From an uncultured Oscillospiraceae bacterium (GTDB taxonomy: Bacteria; Bacillota; Clostridia; Oscillospirales; Oscillospiraceae): a stretch of 31,686 bases of DNA. Location: positions 1-31,686 of the forward strand of contig CANRBW010000001.1 of NCBI GenBank assembly GCA_947628975.1, in the 5' to 3' direction. A program made the position numbers and the translations under genes. How positions within the stretch are numbered: the first letter of the stretch is position 1; each line of letters begins with the position of its first letter. This document shows positions 6,619 to 14,132 of this stretch, piece by piece. The notes beneath the pieces are model-generated. The model made no database searches. It was given only the letters and a program-made list of their open reading frames with translations, and was not told the origin of the DNA.

Positions 6619-8640
6619 ATGGAGGAAAAGGGACCGGTGGAACAGGGGCCGGAGCGGACCCAGGGGACGGAGCGGGCCCAGGGGGGCCGCCGTCTGGCCG
6701 GGAAAAAGGGGCTGGGCAAGGGGGCCAAGGTGGCCATCGCCGTGGCCGCCGTCCTGGTGGTCGCCCTGCTGGGGAGCTATGTGGGCCTTTGCGCCTACGC
6801 CGCGGGGGACCGGGTCCTCCCCGGCACCTATGTGGGCGACGTGGACCTGAGCGGCCTGAGCCTGGAGGAGGCCGCGGCCCGGATGGAGGAGGCGTCCCAG
6901 GCGCGCTATGAGGCGCTGGAGATCCCCATCCGGGTGGGGGAGGACAACGTGATCACCTTCTCGGCCAAGGACGGCCAGGTGAAGGCGATCGGGGACAGCG
7001 AGGCCGCCGTCCAGGCGGGGAAGGGCAGTTTCCTGGCCGGGGGGTGGAACTTCCTGGCCGGCCTCCTGGGCCGGGAGACCCAGCTCAACTGCCAGGTCAG
7101 CGTGGGCAACAGCGCCTATTTGGCCGACACCCTGCGGGCGGTCTCCGCCGCGGTGGACCAGCCGGTGGAGGACCCCCACTGGGAGGTGGACGAGGAGGCC
7201 GGCGAGCTGGTCTTCTACCGGGGCCGGACCGGCCAGAGCGTGGACCAGGAGCAGGTCTTTGACGACCTGATGACCGCCCTGGCCGACCAGGGGGGCGACG
7301 TCACCGCCGCCATCCGGCTCACCGCCCCCCAGGAGCCGGACTTTGACGCCATCAAGACCCAGGTGGACCGGGAGCCCCAGAACGCCTCTCTGGACGTGGA
7401 GACCGACCAGGTCATCCCCCACAAGCTGGGCCTCACCATGGACGCCCAGAAGGCCAGGGAGGCCTTCTCCGGCCTGACCGAGGGGGAGAGCGGCCGCCTG
7501 GCCCTGGAGACCCAGGAGCCGGAGATCACCACCCTGGAGCTGCGGGCCGGCCTGTTCCGGGACCTGCTGGGAGAGGGCAGCAGCAAGATCTCCGGGGACG
7601 CCAACCGGGTGGGCAACGTGAAGCTGGCCGCCGAGGCCTGCAACGGCGTGGTCCTCCTCCCCGGAGAGCGGATGTCCTATAACCAGACCACCGGCCAGCG
7701 CACCGCCGCCAAGGGCTACCGCAAGGCGTCGGGCTACACCGCCAACGGCATCGAGGACATGGTGGGCGGCGGCGTGTGCCAGCCCTCCTCCACGCTGTAC
7801 CTGGCCTGTCTCAACGCCGACCTGGAGATCGTGGAGCGGTCCAACCACCGCTACACCGTGTCCTATATGCCCGACGGCATGGACGCCACGGTGAGCTGGC
7901 CCAACCTGGACTACGTCTTCGCCAACAGCACCCCCTACCCCATCAAGGTGGAGACCTCCATCGAGAACAAGACCCTCACCGTGCGCATCTACGGCACCAA
8001 GACCGACAACAGCTATGTGAAGATGGAGAGCGTCCGGCTGTCCACCACCCCGGCGGGGGTGCGGTATCAGGCGGACGAGAGCGTCCCCGCGGGCACCACC
8101 AGGGTGCTCCAGGCGGCCCACACCGGCAAGAAGGTCCAGGTCTACAAGAACATCTACAACGGGGACGGCACCCTGCGCAGCCGCACCCTCATCAGCACCG
8201 ACACCTACCGCCCCGGCGACAAGGTCGTGGCCTATAACCCCGCCGACGGCGCGCCGGACGGCAGCGTGGCCCCCACCGGGTCCACCGCCCCCACGGTGGA
8301 TCCCATGACCGGCCTGCTGGTGGATCCCACCACCGGTGAGCCGATCCAGGACCCCGCCACCGGTGAGCCGGTGGTGGCCGACCCCGGCCCGGCCGAGCCC
8401 TCTGACCCCGGCCCGGCCGCCGCTCCCTCCCCCCAGCCGGGGGAGACGGAACCCGCCCCGGAGCCGGGCCAGGCCGATCAACCCGCCCCGGAGCCGGGCC
8501 AGTCCGACCAGCCCGCCCCGGAGACCCCCGCCGGCGGGACGACGGAGCCGGCCCCGGAGCCCCCCGCCCCCAGTGAGCCGCCGGTGCTCCCCCCGGAGCC
8601 CACGCCGGTCCCCGCCCCGGAGGGGATCCCCATGAGTTGA
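6619..8640 (+). CDS. VanW-family cell-wall-associated protein with peptidoglycan-binding and G5-like regions
   Basis: A 673-residue membrane-anchored wall protein. A short cytoplasmic tail is followed by a transmembrane helix at about 36-59. An extracellular region of about 75-330 resembles the putative peptidoglycan-binding domain that usually precedes VanW. The VanW domain spans about 335-460 (LLPGERMSYNQTTGQR, GGGVCQPSSTLY, SNHRYTVSYMPDG). A G5-like beta region covers about 470-540, and a Pro/Glu/Gly/Gln tail about 545-673 contains tandem PAPEPGQ units. VanW proteins accompany some vancomycin-resistance clusters but most, as here, are housekeeping wall proteins of unknown activity; nothing here indicates resistance. 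ATG 6619 was chosen because GAGGTG lies 9 bases upstream; an in-frame GTG at 6607 would add four residues. Confidence 0.88.
   Translation: MEEKGPVEQGPERTQGTERAQGGRRLAGKKGLGKGAKVAIAVAAVLVVALLGSYVGLCAYAAGDRVLPGTYVGDVDLSGLSLEEAAARMEEASQARYEALEIPIRVGEDNVITFSAKDGQVKAIGDSEAAVQAGKGSFLAGGWNFLAGLLGRETQLNCQVSVGNSAYLADTLRAVSAAVDQPVEDPHWEVDEEAGELVFYRGRTGQSVDQEQVFDDLMTALADQGGDVTAAIRLTAPQEPDFDAIKTQVDREPQNASLDVETDQVIPHKLGLTMDAQKAREAFSGLTEGESGRLALETQEPEITTLELRAGLFRDLLGEGSSKISGDANRVGNVKLAAEACNGVVLLPGERMSYNQTTGQRTAAKGYRKASGYTANGIEDMVGGGVCQPSSTLYLACLNADLEIVERSNHRYTVSYMPDGMDATVSWPNLDYVFANSTPYPIKVETSIENKTLTVRIYGTKTDNSYVKMESVRLSTTPAGVRYQADESVPAGTTRVLQAAHTGKKVQVYKNIYNGDGTLRSRTLISTDTYRPGDKVVAYNPADGAPDGSVAPTGSTAPTVDPMTGLLVDPTTGEPIQDPATGEPVVADPGPAEPSDPGPAAAPSPQPGETEPAPEPGQADQPAPEPGQSDQPAPETPAGGTTEPAPEPPAPSEPPVLPPEPTPVPAPEGIPMS
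8455..8522 (+). repeat. Short tandem repeats coding PAPEPGQ units in the VanW protein tail
   Basis: The unit CCCGCCCCGGAGCCGGGCCA recurs in tandem at about 8455 and 8480, with a partial copy after 8512. A related CACCGGTGAGCCG unit occurs twice at about 8330-8372. The units encode an extended Pro-rich stalk and can expand or shrink by slippage. Confidence 0.7.
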
Positions 8641-8673
8641 GCCCCGCGGGAGACCCTACTCACCCCAGCGTCA

Positions 8674-8706
8674 ACGGCGTCGCCGGGACCGGCGGCGCCG
8701 TCTTTT
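8674..8706 (+). terminator. Intrinsic terminator after the VanW gene
   Basis: ACGGCGTCGCCGG pairs with CCGGCGGCGCCGT (one G-T pair) and is followed by CTTTT. It lies 33 bases after the stop codon. Confidence 0.7.
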
Positions 8707-8786
8707 CCGACTTTCCTCCCCTTTTCCCAGGGTCGCCGGACCGGGCGCGCCGCCCGCCGGACCCGCCGCCACGCAAGGAGGACCCC

Positions 8787-9914
8787 ATGACACATTATCT
8801 GGACTACGCCGCCACCGCCCCCGTCCTGCCGGAGAGCGCCCAGGCGGCGCGGGACGCCCTGGACAACTTCTACAACCCCTCCTCCCAGTACCCCCCGGCC
8901 AGAGCGGCCGCCGCGGCGCTGGCCGAGAGCCGCCGGACCATGGCCGCCGCCCTGGGCTGTCAGATGGAGGAGGTGTTCTTCACCTCCGGCGGCACGGAGG
9001 GGGACAACTGGGCCCTGGCCTGGGCCGCCCAGCGCAAGCGGGGGCACATCCTCACCACCGCCATCGAGCACCCCGCCGTGCTGGAGGGGGTCAAGGCCCT
9101 GGCCCAGAAGGGATTTGAGGTGACCTACCTCCCGGTGGACTCCTCCGGCCACATCCGGGTGGAGGACTTCCAGGCCGCCCTGCGGGAGGACACGGTGCTG
9201 TGCTCGGTGATGCTGGTGAACAACGAGCTGGGCACCGTCCAGCCGGTGGCCCGGTGCTGTGCCCTGGCCAAGGCCCACAACCGGGACATCTTCTTCCACA
9301 CCGACGCGGTCCAGGGCTTTCTGAAGCTCCCCATCCGGGTCCGGGACCTGGGGGTGGACGCCCTGTCCCTCTCCGGCCACAAGGTGGGCGCGCCCAAGGG
9401 GGTGGGGGCGTTCTACCTGCGGGCGGGGAGCCGGCTCAAGCCCCTGCTCCTGGGGGGCGGACAGGAGAGCGGGATGCGGGCGGGGACCGAGTCCACCGTC
9501 CTCATCGCCGCCCTGGCCGCCGCCGTCCGGCGGGGGACGGAGGACCTGGAGGCGGAGCGGGGCCGCCTGGCCCAGCTCCAGGACTACGCCGTCCGGCGGT
9601 TGAAGGAGACGGTGCCGGAGCTGGAGATCATCTCCCGCGGGGACGTGCCCCACATCCTGGCCATGACCCTGCCGGGATACCGCAGCGAGGTGGTGGTGCG
9701 CTTCCTGGGGGACCGGGGGGTCTACCTCTCCTCCGGCTCGGCCTGCCACAAGGGCAAGCCCAGCCACGTCTACGCCGCCCTGGGCCTCCCCAAGCCCTGG
9801 CTGGCCGGGGCGCTGCGGGTCTCCCTGGGCAAGGGGAGCGGTCGGGAGGACATCGACGCCCTAGCCAAGGCCCTGGAGGAGGCCAAGGCGGTGCTCTTTC
9901 CCAGTATGTCCTGA
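8787..9914 (+). CDS. Cysteine desulfurase (NifS/IscS family)
   Basis: A PLP-dependent class V aminotransferase-fold enzyme of 375 residues that releases sulfur from cysteine as an enzyme-bound persulfide for iron-sulfur cluster or thio-cofactor synthesis. Visible motifs: LDYAATAPV at the N terminus, SGGTEGDNWA near 65-74, the PLP-stacking His in HTDAVQ (about 171), the Schiff-base lysine in SGHKVGAPKG (about 199), RAGTEST near 232, and the catalytic Cys in SSGSACHKG (about 320). ATG 8787 has AAGGAGG six bases upstream; the frame extends upstream without a site. No iscU, nifU or thiI is adjacent; a RidA gene follows after 81 bases. The exact physiological partner cannot be told. Confidence 0.92.
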   Translation: MTHYLDYAATAPVLPESAQAARDALDNFYNPSSQYPPARAAAAALAESRRTMAAALGCQMEEVFFTSGGTEGDNWALAWAAQRKRGHILTTAIEHPAVLEGVKALAQKGFEVTYLPVDSSGHIRVEDFQAALREDTVLCSVMLVNNELGTVQPVARCCALAKAHNRDIFFHTDAVQGFLKLPIRVRDLGVDALSLSGHKVGAPKGVGAFYLRAGSRLKPLLLGGGQESGMRAGTESTVLIAALAAAVRRGTEDLEAERGRLAQLQDYAVRRLKETVPELEIISRGDVPHILAMTLPGYRSEVVVRFLGDRGVYLSSGSACHKGKPSHVYAALGLPKPWLAGALRVSLGKGSGREDIDALAKALEEAKAVLFPSMS

Positions 9915-9995
9915 GTCCGGCGCGGCCGGTCTCCTTTCGTCGATCCCACCCGCCCCAGGCGGGCCACACCAAATTTTTTTCAGGAGGGAACGCCC

Positions 9996-10364
9996 ATGCA
10001 AACCGTCCACACCGACAAGGCCCCCGCCGCCATCGGCCCCTACTCCCAGGGGTACGCCGCCGCCGGACTGTTCTTCACCTCCGGCCAGATCCCCGTGGAC
10101 CCCGCCACCGGGGCCATCCCGGAGGGGATCGCCGCCCAGGCCGAGCAGAGCTGCAAGAACGTGGGGGCCATCCTGGCCGCCGCCGGGTCCGGCTTCGACC
10201 GGGTGGTGAAGACCACCTGCTTCCTGGCCGACATCGGGGACTTCGCCGCCTTCAACGAGGTCTACGCCCGGTTCTTCACCAGCCGCCCCGCCCGGAGCTG
10301 TGTGGCGGTGCGGGACCTGCCCAAGGGGGTGCTGTGCGAGGTGGAGGCCATCGCGGAGCTCTAA
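9996..10364 (+). CDS. RidA-family enamine/imine deaminase
   Basis: This 122-residue protein has the Rid (YjgF/UK114) signature: TDKAPAAIGPYSQGY at the N terminus, FFTSGQIPVDPATG, and the C-terminal RSCVAVRDLPKGVLCEVEAIA with the conserved Arg that binds the substrate carboxylate and the Glu near the end. RidA hydrolyses reactive 2-aminoacrylate and related enamines made by PLP enzymes such as serine and threonine dehydratases and cysteine-metabolising enzymes, protecting PLP enzymes. Being downstream of a PLP-dependent cysteine desulfurase with no clear promoter between suits that role. A CAGGAGGG ribosome binding site precedes ATG 9996. Confidence 0.93.
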   Translation: MQTVHTDKAPAAIGPYSQGYAAAGLFFTSGQIPVDPATGAIPEGIAAQAEQSCKNVGAILAAAGSGFDRVVKTTCFLADIGDFAAFNEVYARFFTSRPARSCVAVRDLPKGVLCEVEAIAEL

Positions 10365-10400
10365 AGACCGGAGTCCTCCCCGCCGCCCCGCGGACAGACA

Positions 10401-10440
10401 AAGCGCCCCGGCCGCCTTCTCAGGCGGCCGGGGCGCTTTT
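10401..10440. terminator. Bidirectional terminator between convergent ridA and PTS EIIC genes
   Basis: A 15-bp perfect stem AGCGCCCCGGCCGCC / GGCGGCCGGGGCGCT with a TTCTCA loop and a TTT run after it on the plus strand. AAA lies on the other side, so it can also serve the minus-strand gene that ends at 10461. Confidence 0.85.
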
Positions 10441-10460
10441 ACTCCGTCGCGACGGTCCAA

Positions 10461-11534
10461 TCAGGAGAGTTTCAGGTCCCCGTCCTTGATCCAGCCCAGC
10501 TTCCGCAGCAGCAGGCCGAACAGCCAGGTGAGGAGGGCGGGGAGGACGAAGGAGATCAGGATCAGCCCCACCCAGTCCATGGCGCCGGGGGCGATGGCCT
10601 GGGCGCCGTTGGCCAGGGCCTGCTCGCTGGGTTCCAGCCAGCCGGTCCAGACCCCGATCTGGCCGCACAGGCCGCAGGTGCCCATCCCGGCGTTGATGGG
10701 GTCGCCGTTCATCTGGAGGTGGAAGACGCAGGTGGCCAGGGGGCCGGTGATGGCGCTGGTGAGGATGGCGGGGAGCCAGATCCGGGGGTTTTTGACGATG
10801 TTGGGCATCTGGAGCATACTGGTGCCGATCCCCTGGCTCACCAGGCCGCCCCAGCGGTTCTCCCGGAAGCTCATCACCGCGAAGCCCACCATCTGGGCGC
10901 AGCACCCCGCCACGGCGGCGCCCCCGGCCAGGCCCACCAGCCCCAGGGTGTGGCAGATGGCGGCGGAGGAGATGGGCAGCGTCAGGGCGATCCCCACCAG
11001 CACGCTCACCGCCATGCCCATCCAGAAGGGCTGGAGCTGGGTGGTGCGGTTGACCAGGGTGCCGAAGGCGTTGGCCGCCGCCCCCACCGGCGGGGCGATG
11101 AGGTAGGCCAGGGCCACCCCGGCGGCGATGGTCACCGCGGGGGTGACCAGCAGGTCGATCTTGGTCTCCTTGCTCACCGCTTTGCCCAGCTCCGCGGCCA
11201 GGATGGCGATGAACAGCACCGCCAGCGGGCCCCCCGCCCCGCCCAGGGAGTTGGCCGCCTGTCCCACCGCGGCCAGGGAGAAGAGCACCAGGGGCGGGGC
11301 CTGGAGGGCGTAGCCGATGGCCACGGCCATGGCCGGGGCGGACATGGCGCTGGCGAAGCCGCCCATCTCCACCAGGAGGTCCACCCCCAGCTGCTGGCCC
11401 AGGGTCTTGATGATGGTGCCGATGAGCAGGGAGCAGAACAGCCCTTGGGCCATGGCCCCCAGGGCGTCGATGCCGTAGCGCCGGGCGGAGATGACGATGT
11501 TCTTCCGCTTGAGAAACGCCTTGAACTTTTCCAT
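10461..11534 (-). CDS. PTS EIIC-type membrane permease (PTS_EIIC_2 family), orphan
   Basis: This 357-residue polytopic membrane protein resembles the PTS_EIIC_2 family of phosphotransferase-type permeases. It has about eight to ten hydrophobic segments, an amphipathic N terminus MEKFKAFLKRKNI and the family-like RRYGIDALGAMAQGLF and FHLQMNGDPINAGMGTCG segments. Such proteins normally carry a sugar across the membrane while EIIB phosphorylates it, but no EIIA or EIIB gene lies in the window, so the substrate is unknown. ATG 11534 has AAAGGAAG upstream; an 18-codon extension to 11588 lacks a site. It follows the SUFU-domain gene by 23 bases and probably shares its transcript. Confidence 0.85.
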   Translation of the reverse strand: MEKFKAFLKRKNIVISARRYGIDALGAMAQGLFCSLLIGTIIKTLGQQLGVDLLVEMGGFASAMSAPAMAVAIGYALQAPPLVLFSLAAVGQAANSLGGAGGPLAVLFIAILAAELGKAVSKETKIDLLVTPAVTIAAGVALAYLIAPPVGAAANAFGTLVNRTTQLQPFWMGMAVSVLVGIALTLPISSAAICHTLGLVGLAGGAAVAGCCAQMVGFAVMSFRENRWGGLVSQGIGTSMLQMPNIVKNPRIWLPAILTSAITGPLATCVFHLQMNGDPINAGMGTCGLCGQIGVWTGWLEPSEQALANGAQAIAPGAMDWVGLILISFVLPALLTWLFGLLLRKLGWIKDGDLKLS

Positions 11535-11557
11535 ACCGTATCTTCCTTTCCGCCCGG

Positions 11558-12328
11558 TCAGTCCAGCACTTCCTGAAAGCCCGGGCACAGGTTGGGCCGC
11601 TTGGGATCCAGCATTCCCAGGGCCCCGTGCTCCCGAAGGAGCCGGTGGAGCTCGTCCATGCCGTATTTCAGCTTGTACTCGATCTCCTCCTTATAGCAGG
11701 GGATCACCTCGTAGAGCATGACCCGCTGGCCGTCCTCCGCTGTGAGGCCGCCCAGCGGCCCGTCTCCCCAGCCGAGCACCACGCCGCCGAAGCCCACGCT
11801 GGGGTCCAGGGGGGCGTAGTCCTCCCCGTTGGGCACGGTGTGGGCGTAGGCCAGCCAGGTCTTGTACTGGTGAGGGAACCGGGCCAGGAAGCTGAGGGTG
11901 GCCAGCGGCCAGAGGGCGGAGGAGGGGAGGTCGTCCCCCGCCCTGTCCAGAGGCCAGTCCCCGGGGAGAAAGAGGTACAGCTCCGCCCGGGACAGGTCCA
12001 CCTTGGCTGCCTTGACCACCTGGGGAGGCAGGGGCATAGGCAGGTCGCTCATCCCGGTGGTGAAGACCACATAGAAGGGCTGTTCCCTGGTGGGCTCCAG
12101 GACGTGGAGCGTCACCTGGACGTAGTCGGCGAGGAGGTCCCGGCAGCACCGGTGGCTCCGGCCGGGAAAGAGCCGGAGGAAGTGGTCCTGGACCTCCCGG
12201 GCGTAGACCCCCGCCCGGTCGGGCAGGTGGAGCTTGTCCGCCTCCTCCGGCGAGGCGTAGCGGTACACCGCCGTCCCGTCCGGGGCGGTCTCCCGCCGCC
12301 GGCTCCGCCAGCGATCCAGCAGACTCAT
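11558..12328 (-). CDS. Suppressor-of-fused (SUFU) domain protein
   Basis: This 256-residue soluble protein resembles the bacterial SUFU family: the middle shows VLEPTREQPFYVVFTTGMSD followed by an ELYLFLPGDW strand, WPLATLSFLARFPHQYKTWL, and the C-terminal YEVIPCYKEEIEYKLKYG with the family-typical 'plp-ly..E...k...G...L' layout. In animals SUFU binds Gli factors; bacterial members are often found in polymorphic-toxin or immunity settings or as lone genes, and their function is not established. ATG 12328 is five bases after AGGAGGG; a TTG at 12346 would extend it. Promoter TTGACT-N17-CATAAT lies just upstream, and the PTS EIIC gene follows. Confidence 0.85.
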   Translation of the reverse strand: MSLLDRWRSRRRETAPDGTAVYRYASPEEADKLHLPDRAGVYAREVQDHFLRLFPGRSHRCCRDLLADYVQVTLHVLEPTREQPFYVVFTTGMSDLPMPLPPQVVKAAKVDLSRAELYLFLPGDWPLDRAGDDLPSSALWPLATLSFLARFPHQYKTWLAYAHTVPNGEDYAPLDPSVGFGGVVLGWGDGPLGGLTAEDGQRVMLYEVIPCYKEEIEYKLKYGMDELHRLLREHGALGMLDPKRPNLCPGFQEVLD

Positions 12329-12360
12329 GAGATCCCTCCTGTTCAAGCGCCGTTTTCCGC

Positions 12361-12389
12361 ATTATGACAGGCTCCGGGGAAAAAGTCAA
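12361..12389 (-). promoter_or_regulatory. Sigma-A-type promoter for SUFU-PTS EIIC
   Basis: Minus strand TTGACT (12384-12389), a 17-base spacer and CATAAT (12361-12366), 33 bases before the SUFU start codon. Confidence 0.7.
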
Positions 12390-12406
12390 GCCCCCGGCCC
12401 CGGCGG

Positions 12407-12435
12407 GCATATCCGGCCCCGGGCCGGCATAGGCT
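12407..12435 (+). promoter_or_regulatory. Sigma-E-type (mother cell) promoter for yabP
   Basis: GCATAT (12407-12412), a 15-base spacer and CATAGGCT (12428-12435) fit the Bacillus sigma-E pattern KMATAT-N14/15-CATACAHT except at two -10 positions. It lies 23 bases before the yabP start. In Bacillus subtilis yabP and yabQ belong to the sigma-E regulon. Confidence 0.6.
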
Positions 12436-12457
12436 CCAGGGAAAGGGGGACAAGACG

Positions 12458-12736
12458 ATGAGCATGGAAAACACCGCGGCCACCGCCCACCGGGTGGTGC
12501 TGGCCGACCGGACCCGCCTGGAGATCACCGGGGTGGAGGAGGTGGAGAGCTTCGACGAGGGTGAAATTATTATGTCAACCAACCGGGGCCAGTTGGTGGT
12601 CCGGGGAGAGGGGCTGCACATCGGGACGCTGAGCCTGGAGGGCGGCGCGCTGAAGGTGGACGGGACGGTGGAGAGCCTGAGCTACGAGGACACGCCGGAG
12701 GAGCGGGTCGGGCTGCTGAGCCGCCTGTTCCGATGA
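12458..12736 (+). CDS. yabP: Sporulation protein YabP
   Basis: This 92-residue protein has the YabP/YqfC family pattern: HRVVLADRTRLEITGVEEVESFDEGEI, then TNRGQLVVRGEGLHIGTLSLEGGALKVDGTVESLSY. In Bacillus YabP is made in the mother cell and is required for normal spore formation; it is thought to act in coat or cortex assembly. AAAGGGGGA precedes ATG 12458. Its stop overlaps the start of yabQ (12733), so the two are translationally coupled. The upstream rlqA/yabO and hup genes usual in this cluster are not present; the SUFU gene lies divergently instead. Confidence 0.92.
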   Translation: MSMENTAATAHRVVLADRTRLEITGVEEVESFDEGEIIMSTNRGQLVVRGEGLHIGTLSLEGGALKVDGTVESLSYEDTPEERVGLLSRLFR

Positions 12737-13443
12737 CGGCGGAGCAGGCCCTGGGCAATCTCCCCGCCGACCAGGCCGCCGCCTTCGGCGGGGCGCTGGC
12801 CCTGGGCTTCGGCCTGGGGGTGGGGTACGACCTGCTGCGGCTCCTGCGCCTGGGGCGGGGGAGCCGGGTGTGGGCGGCGGTGCTGGACAGCCTGTTCTGG
12901 TGCGGGGCGTGCGCCGCGGCCATGCTCTACACCGTGGCCTGCACCAGGGGCCGGGTGGAGGTGTACGCCCTGTGCGCCATGGCCCTGGGGGCGGCGGCCT
13001 ACTTCCTGCTGGCCAGCCCGCTGGTGCGGTGGGGGGAGGCCCTGCTCCTGCGCCTGGGGGAGCGGCTGTGGTGGGCGGTGACCGCCCCGCTGGTCCTGCT
13101 GGGAGGGCGGATAAAAAAATTTTGGATTTTTTTCAAAAAACGCTTTTCTTTTTGGGGAAGTTGGTTTACAATAATAAGGCAACTTGGGCCCAAGTCGGAA
13201 AAACGCGGGCGCAAAAGACGACCGGAAGGGGGGCGAGGCTGGTATGAGAGTGAAACGGGCGGGGATGCTCACCAAGCTCCTCATCCTGATCTTACTGGTC
13301 GCCACGGTGACCACCTACCTCAACCTCCGCAAGGAGCTCCGGGTCCTGTCCGACCAGCGGGTCACGCTGGAGCGGCAAAACGCGAAACAGCGCCAGGAAA
13401 ACGACGCGCTGTCCGCCGCCATCGCCCAGAAGGACGACCCTGA
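12733..13443 (+). CDS. yabQ: Spore cortex biosynthesis protein YabQ (3' end overlaps divIC)
   Basis: YabQ is a mother-cell membrane protein needed for spore cortex formation. The first 170 residues fit the family: ALGFGLGVGYDLLRLLR in the first helix, VLDSLFWCGACAAAML in the second, two further membrane helices, then a basic aromatic tail around KKFWIFFKKRFSFWGSWF. The frame then has no stop before divIC and runs 200 bases into it in another frame, ending at 13443 after 236 codons; the last 65 residues look like out-of-frame translation. In the -1 frame the reading would end at 13247, overlapping the divIC start as ATGA, a usual operon arrangement. So either the tail is real or there is an indel in the A/T homopolymers at 13110-13160. 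Confidence 0.88.
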   Translation: MTAEQALGNLPADQAAAFGGALALGFGLGVGYDLLRLLRLGRGSRVWAAVLDSLFWCGACAAAMLYTVACTRGRVEVYALCAMALGAAAYFLLASPLVRWGEALLLRLGERLWWAVTAPLVLLGGRIKKFWIFFKKRFSFWGSWFTIIRQLGPKSEKRGRKRRPEGGRGWYESETGGDAHQAPHPDLTGRHGDHLPQPPQGAPGPVRPAGHAGAAKRETAPGKRRAVRRHRPEGRP

Positions 13444-13522
13444 GCGCCTCGCCGCCGTGGCGAGGGAGCGGCTGGGCTATGTGGCTCCCGGAGAGATCGT
13501 CTTTTACGACAGCGGCAACTGA
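13244..13522 (+). CDS. divIC: Septum formation initiator DivIC/FtsB-family protein
   Basis: A 92-residue bitopic protein: a basic N terminus, a transmembrane helix at about 9-25 (TKLLILILLVATVTTYL), then a coiled coil of about 26-65 rich in Leu, Glu and Gln (RKELRVLSDQRVTLERQN) and a C-terminal ARERLGYVAPGEIVF, the typical DivIC/FtsB ending. It bridges FtsL and FtsQ/DivIB in the division complex. Its place after yabPQ and before an S1-domain gene is the same as in Bacillus subtilis. ATG 13244 has GGGGCGAGG about five bases upstream. Confidence 0.9.
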   Translation: MRVKRAGMLTKLLILILLVATVTTYLNLRKELRVLSDQRVTLERQNAKQRQENDALSAAIAQKDDPERLAAVARERLGYVAPGEIVFYDSGN

Positions 13523-13564
13523 CCGGGGACGAGAATTCTTGGGAGAGAGGATCAGAAAGAGCGT

Positions 13565-14008
13565 ATGGAGTTTGGAGTCGGTTCTATCGTAGAGGGCAAG
13601 GTAACGGGCATCACCAAGTTCGGGGCGTTCGTCTCCCTGCCCGGGGGAAAATCCGGATTGGTACATATTTCCGAGATCGCCTACGCCTACGTCAACGAGG
13701 TCTCCGACCACCTGAAGGTGGGCCAGGAGGTGAAGGTGAAGGTCATCGGCATCGACGAGTCCAACCGGATCAATCTTTCCATCAAAAAGGCGCTGCCGCC
13801 CCCGCCCCGCCAGAGCGGAGGCTCCTCCGGCCCCCAGGGCCGCGGCCAGAGCGCGGGCTTCACGCCCAAGCAGCCCCCCGCCCCCGCCTCCTTCGAGGAC
13901 CGGCTCAAGCAGTTCATGCAGCAGAGCGACTCCAAGCTGTCCGAGATTCGGGCCGCCGACCGCCGCAATACCCGCCGGGGCGCCGGCGGGAGGGGCCAGA
14001 GCCGATAG
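13565..14008 (+). CDS. yabR: S1 RNA-binding domain protein (YabR / general stress protein 13 type)
   Basis: A 147-residue protein with one S1 domain at about 1-75 (VGSIVEGKVTGITKFGAFVSL, KSGLVHISEIA, VKVIGIDESNRINLSIK). It then has a Gly/Pro/Gln/Ser-rich linker (78-108), a short helical segment FEDRLKQFMQQSDSKLSEIR that recurs at the C terminus of clostridial YabR-like proteins, and an Arg/Gly-rich tail RRGAGGRGQSR likely to bind RNA. S1 proteins of this type bind ribosomes or mRNA. It is the last gene of yabP-yabQ-divIC-yabR; spoIIE, which follows in Bacillus, is replaced here by a terminator. Confidence 0.88.
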   Translation: MEFGVGSIVEGKVTGITKFGAFVSLPGGKSGLVHISEIAYAYVNEVSDHLKVGQEVKVKVIGIDESNRINLSIKKALPPPPRQSGGSSGPQGRGQSAGFTPKQPPAPASFEDRLKQFMQQSDSKLSEIRAADRRNTRRGAGGRGQSR

Positions 14009-14036
14009 GCTCCGGACGATTCAGAACACACACGAA

Positions 14037-14072
14037 GGGCCTGGGGCGGATCGCCGCTCCAGGCCCTTTTCT
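14037..14072 (+). terminator. Intrinsic terminator after yabR
   Basis: GGGCCTGGGGCGG pairs with CCGCTCCAGGCCC (one G-T pair) around an ATCG loop, followed by TTTTC, 28 bases after the stop. Confidence 0.85.
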
Positions 14073-14132
14073 ATGCGGATGGGACGGCCGGGCCGCCCCG
14101 TCCGCCGTTTTTTGGTCCGCCGCGGCCAGCGC

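Noticed and set aside
5386..8481. A 1031-codon open frame on the minus strand opposite the VanW gene
   Set aside because: The sequence is Gly/Pro/Val/His-rich with no domain, while the plus strand encodes a clear VanW protein; it is an antisense shadow.
8455..8522. Tandem repeats considered as a CRISPR array
   Set aside because: The repeats are contiguous, in frame and without spacers; they encode a Pro-rich tail. No CRISPR array or cas gene is seen in the window.
6619..8640. VanW gene as a vancomycin resistance determinant
   Set aside because: There is no vanR, vanS, vanH, ligase or vanX nearby; VanW/G5 proteins are common housekeeping wall proteins.
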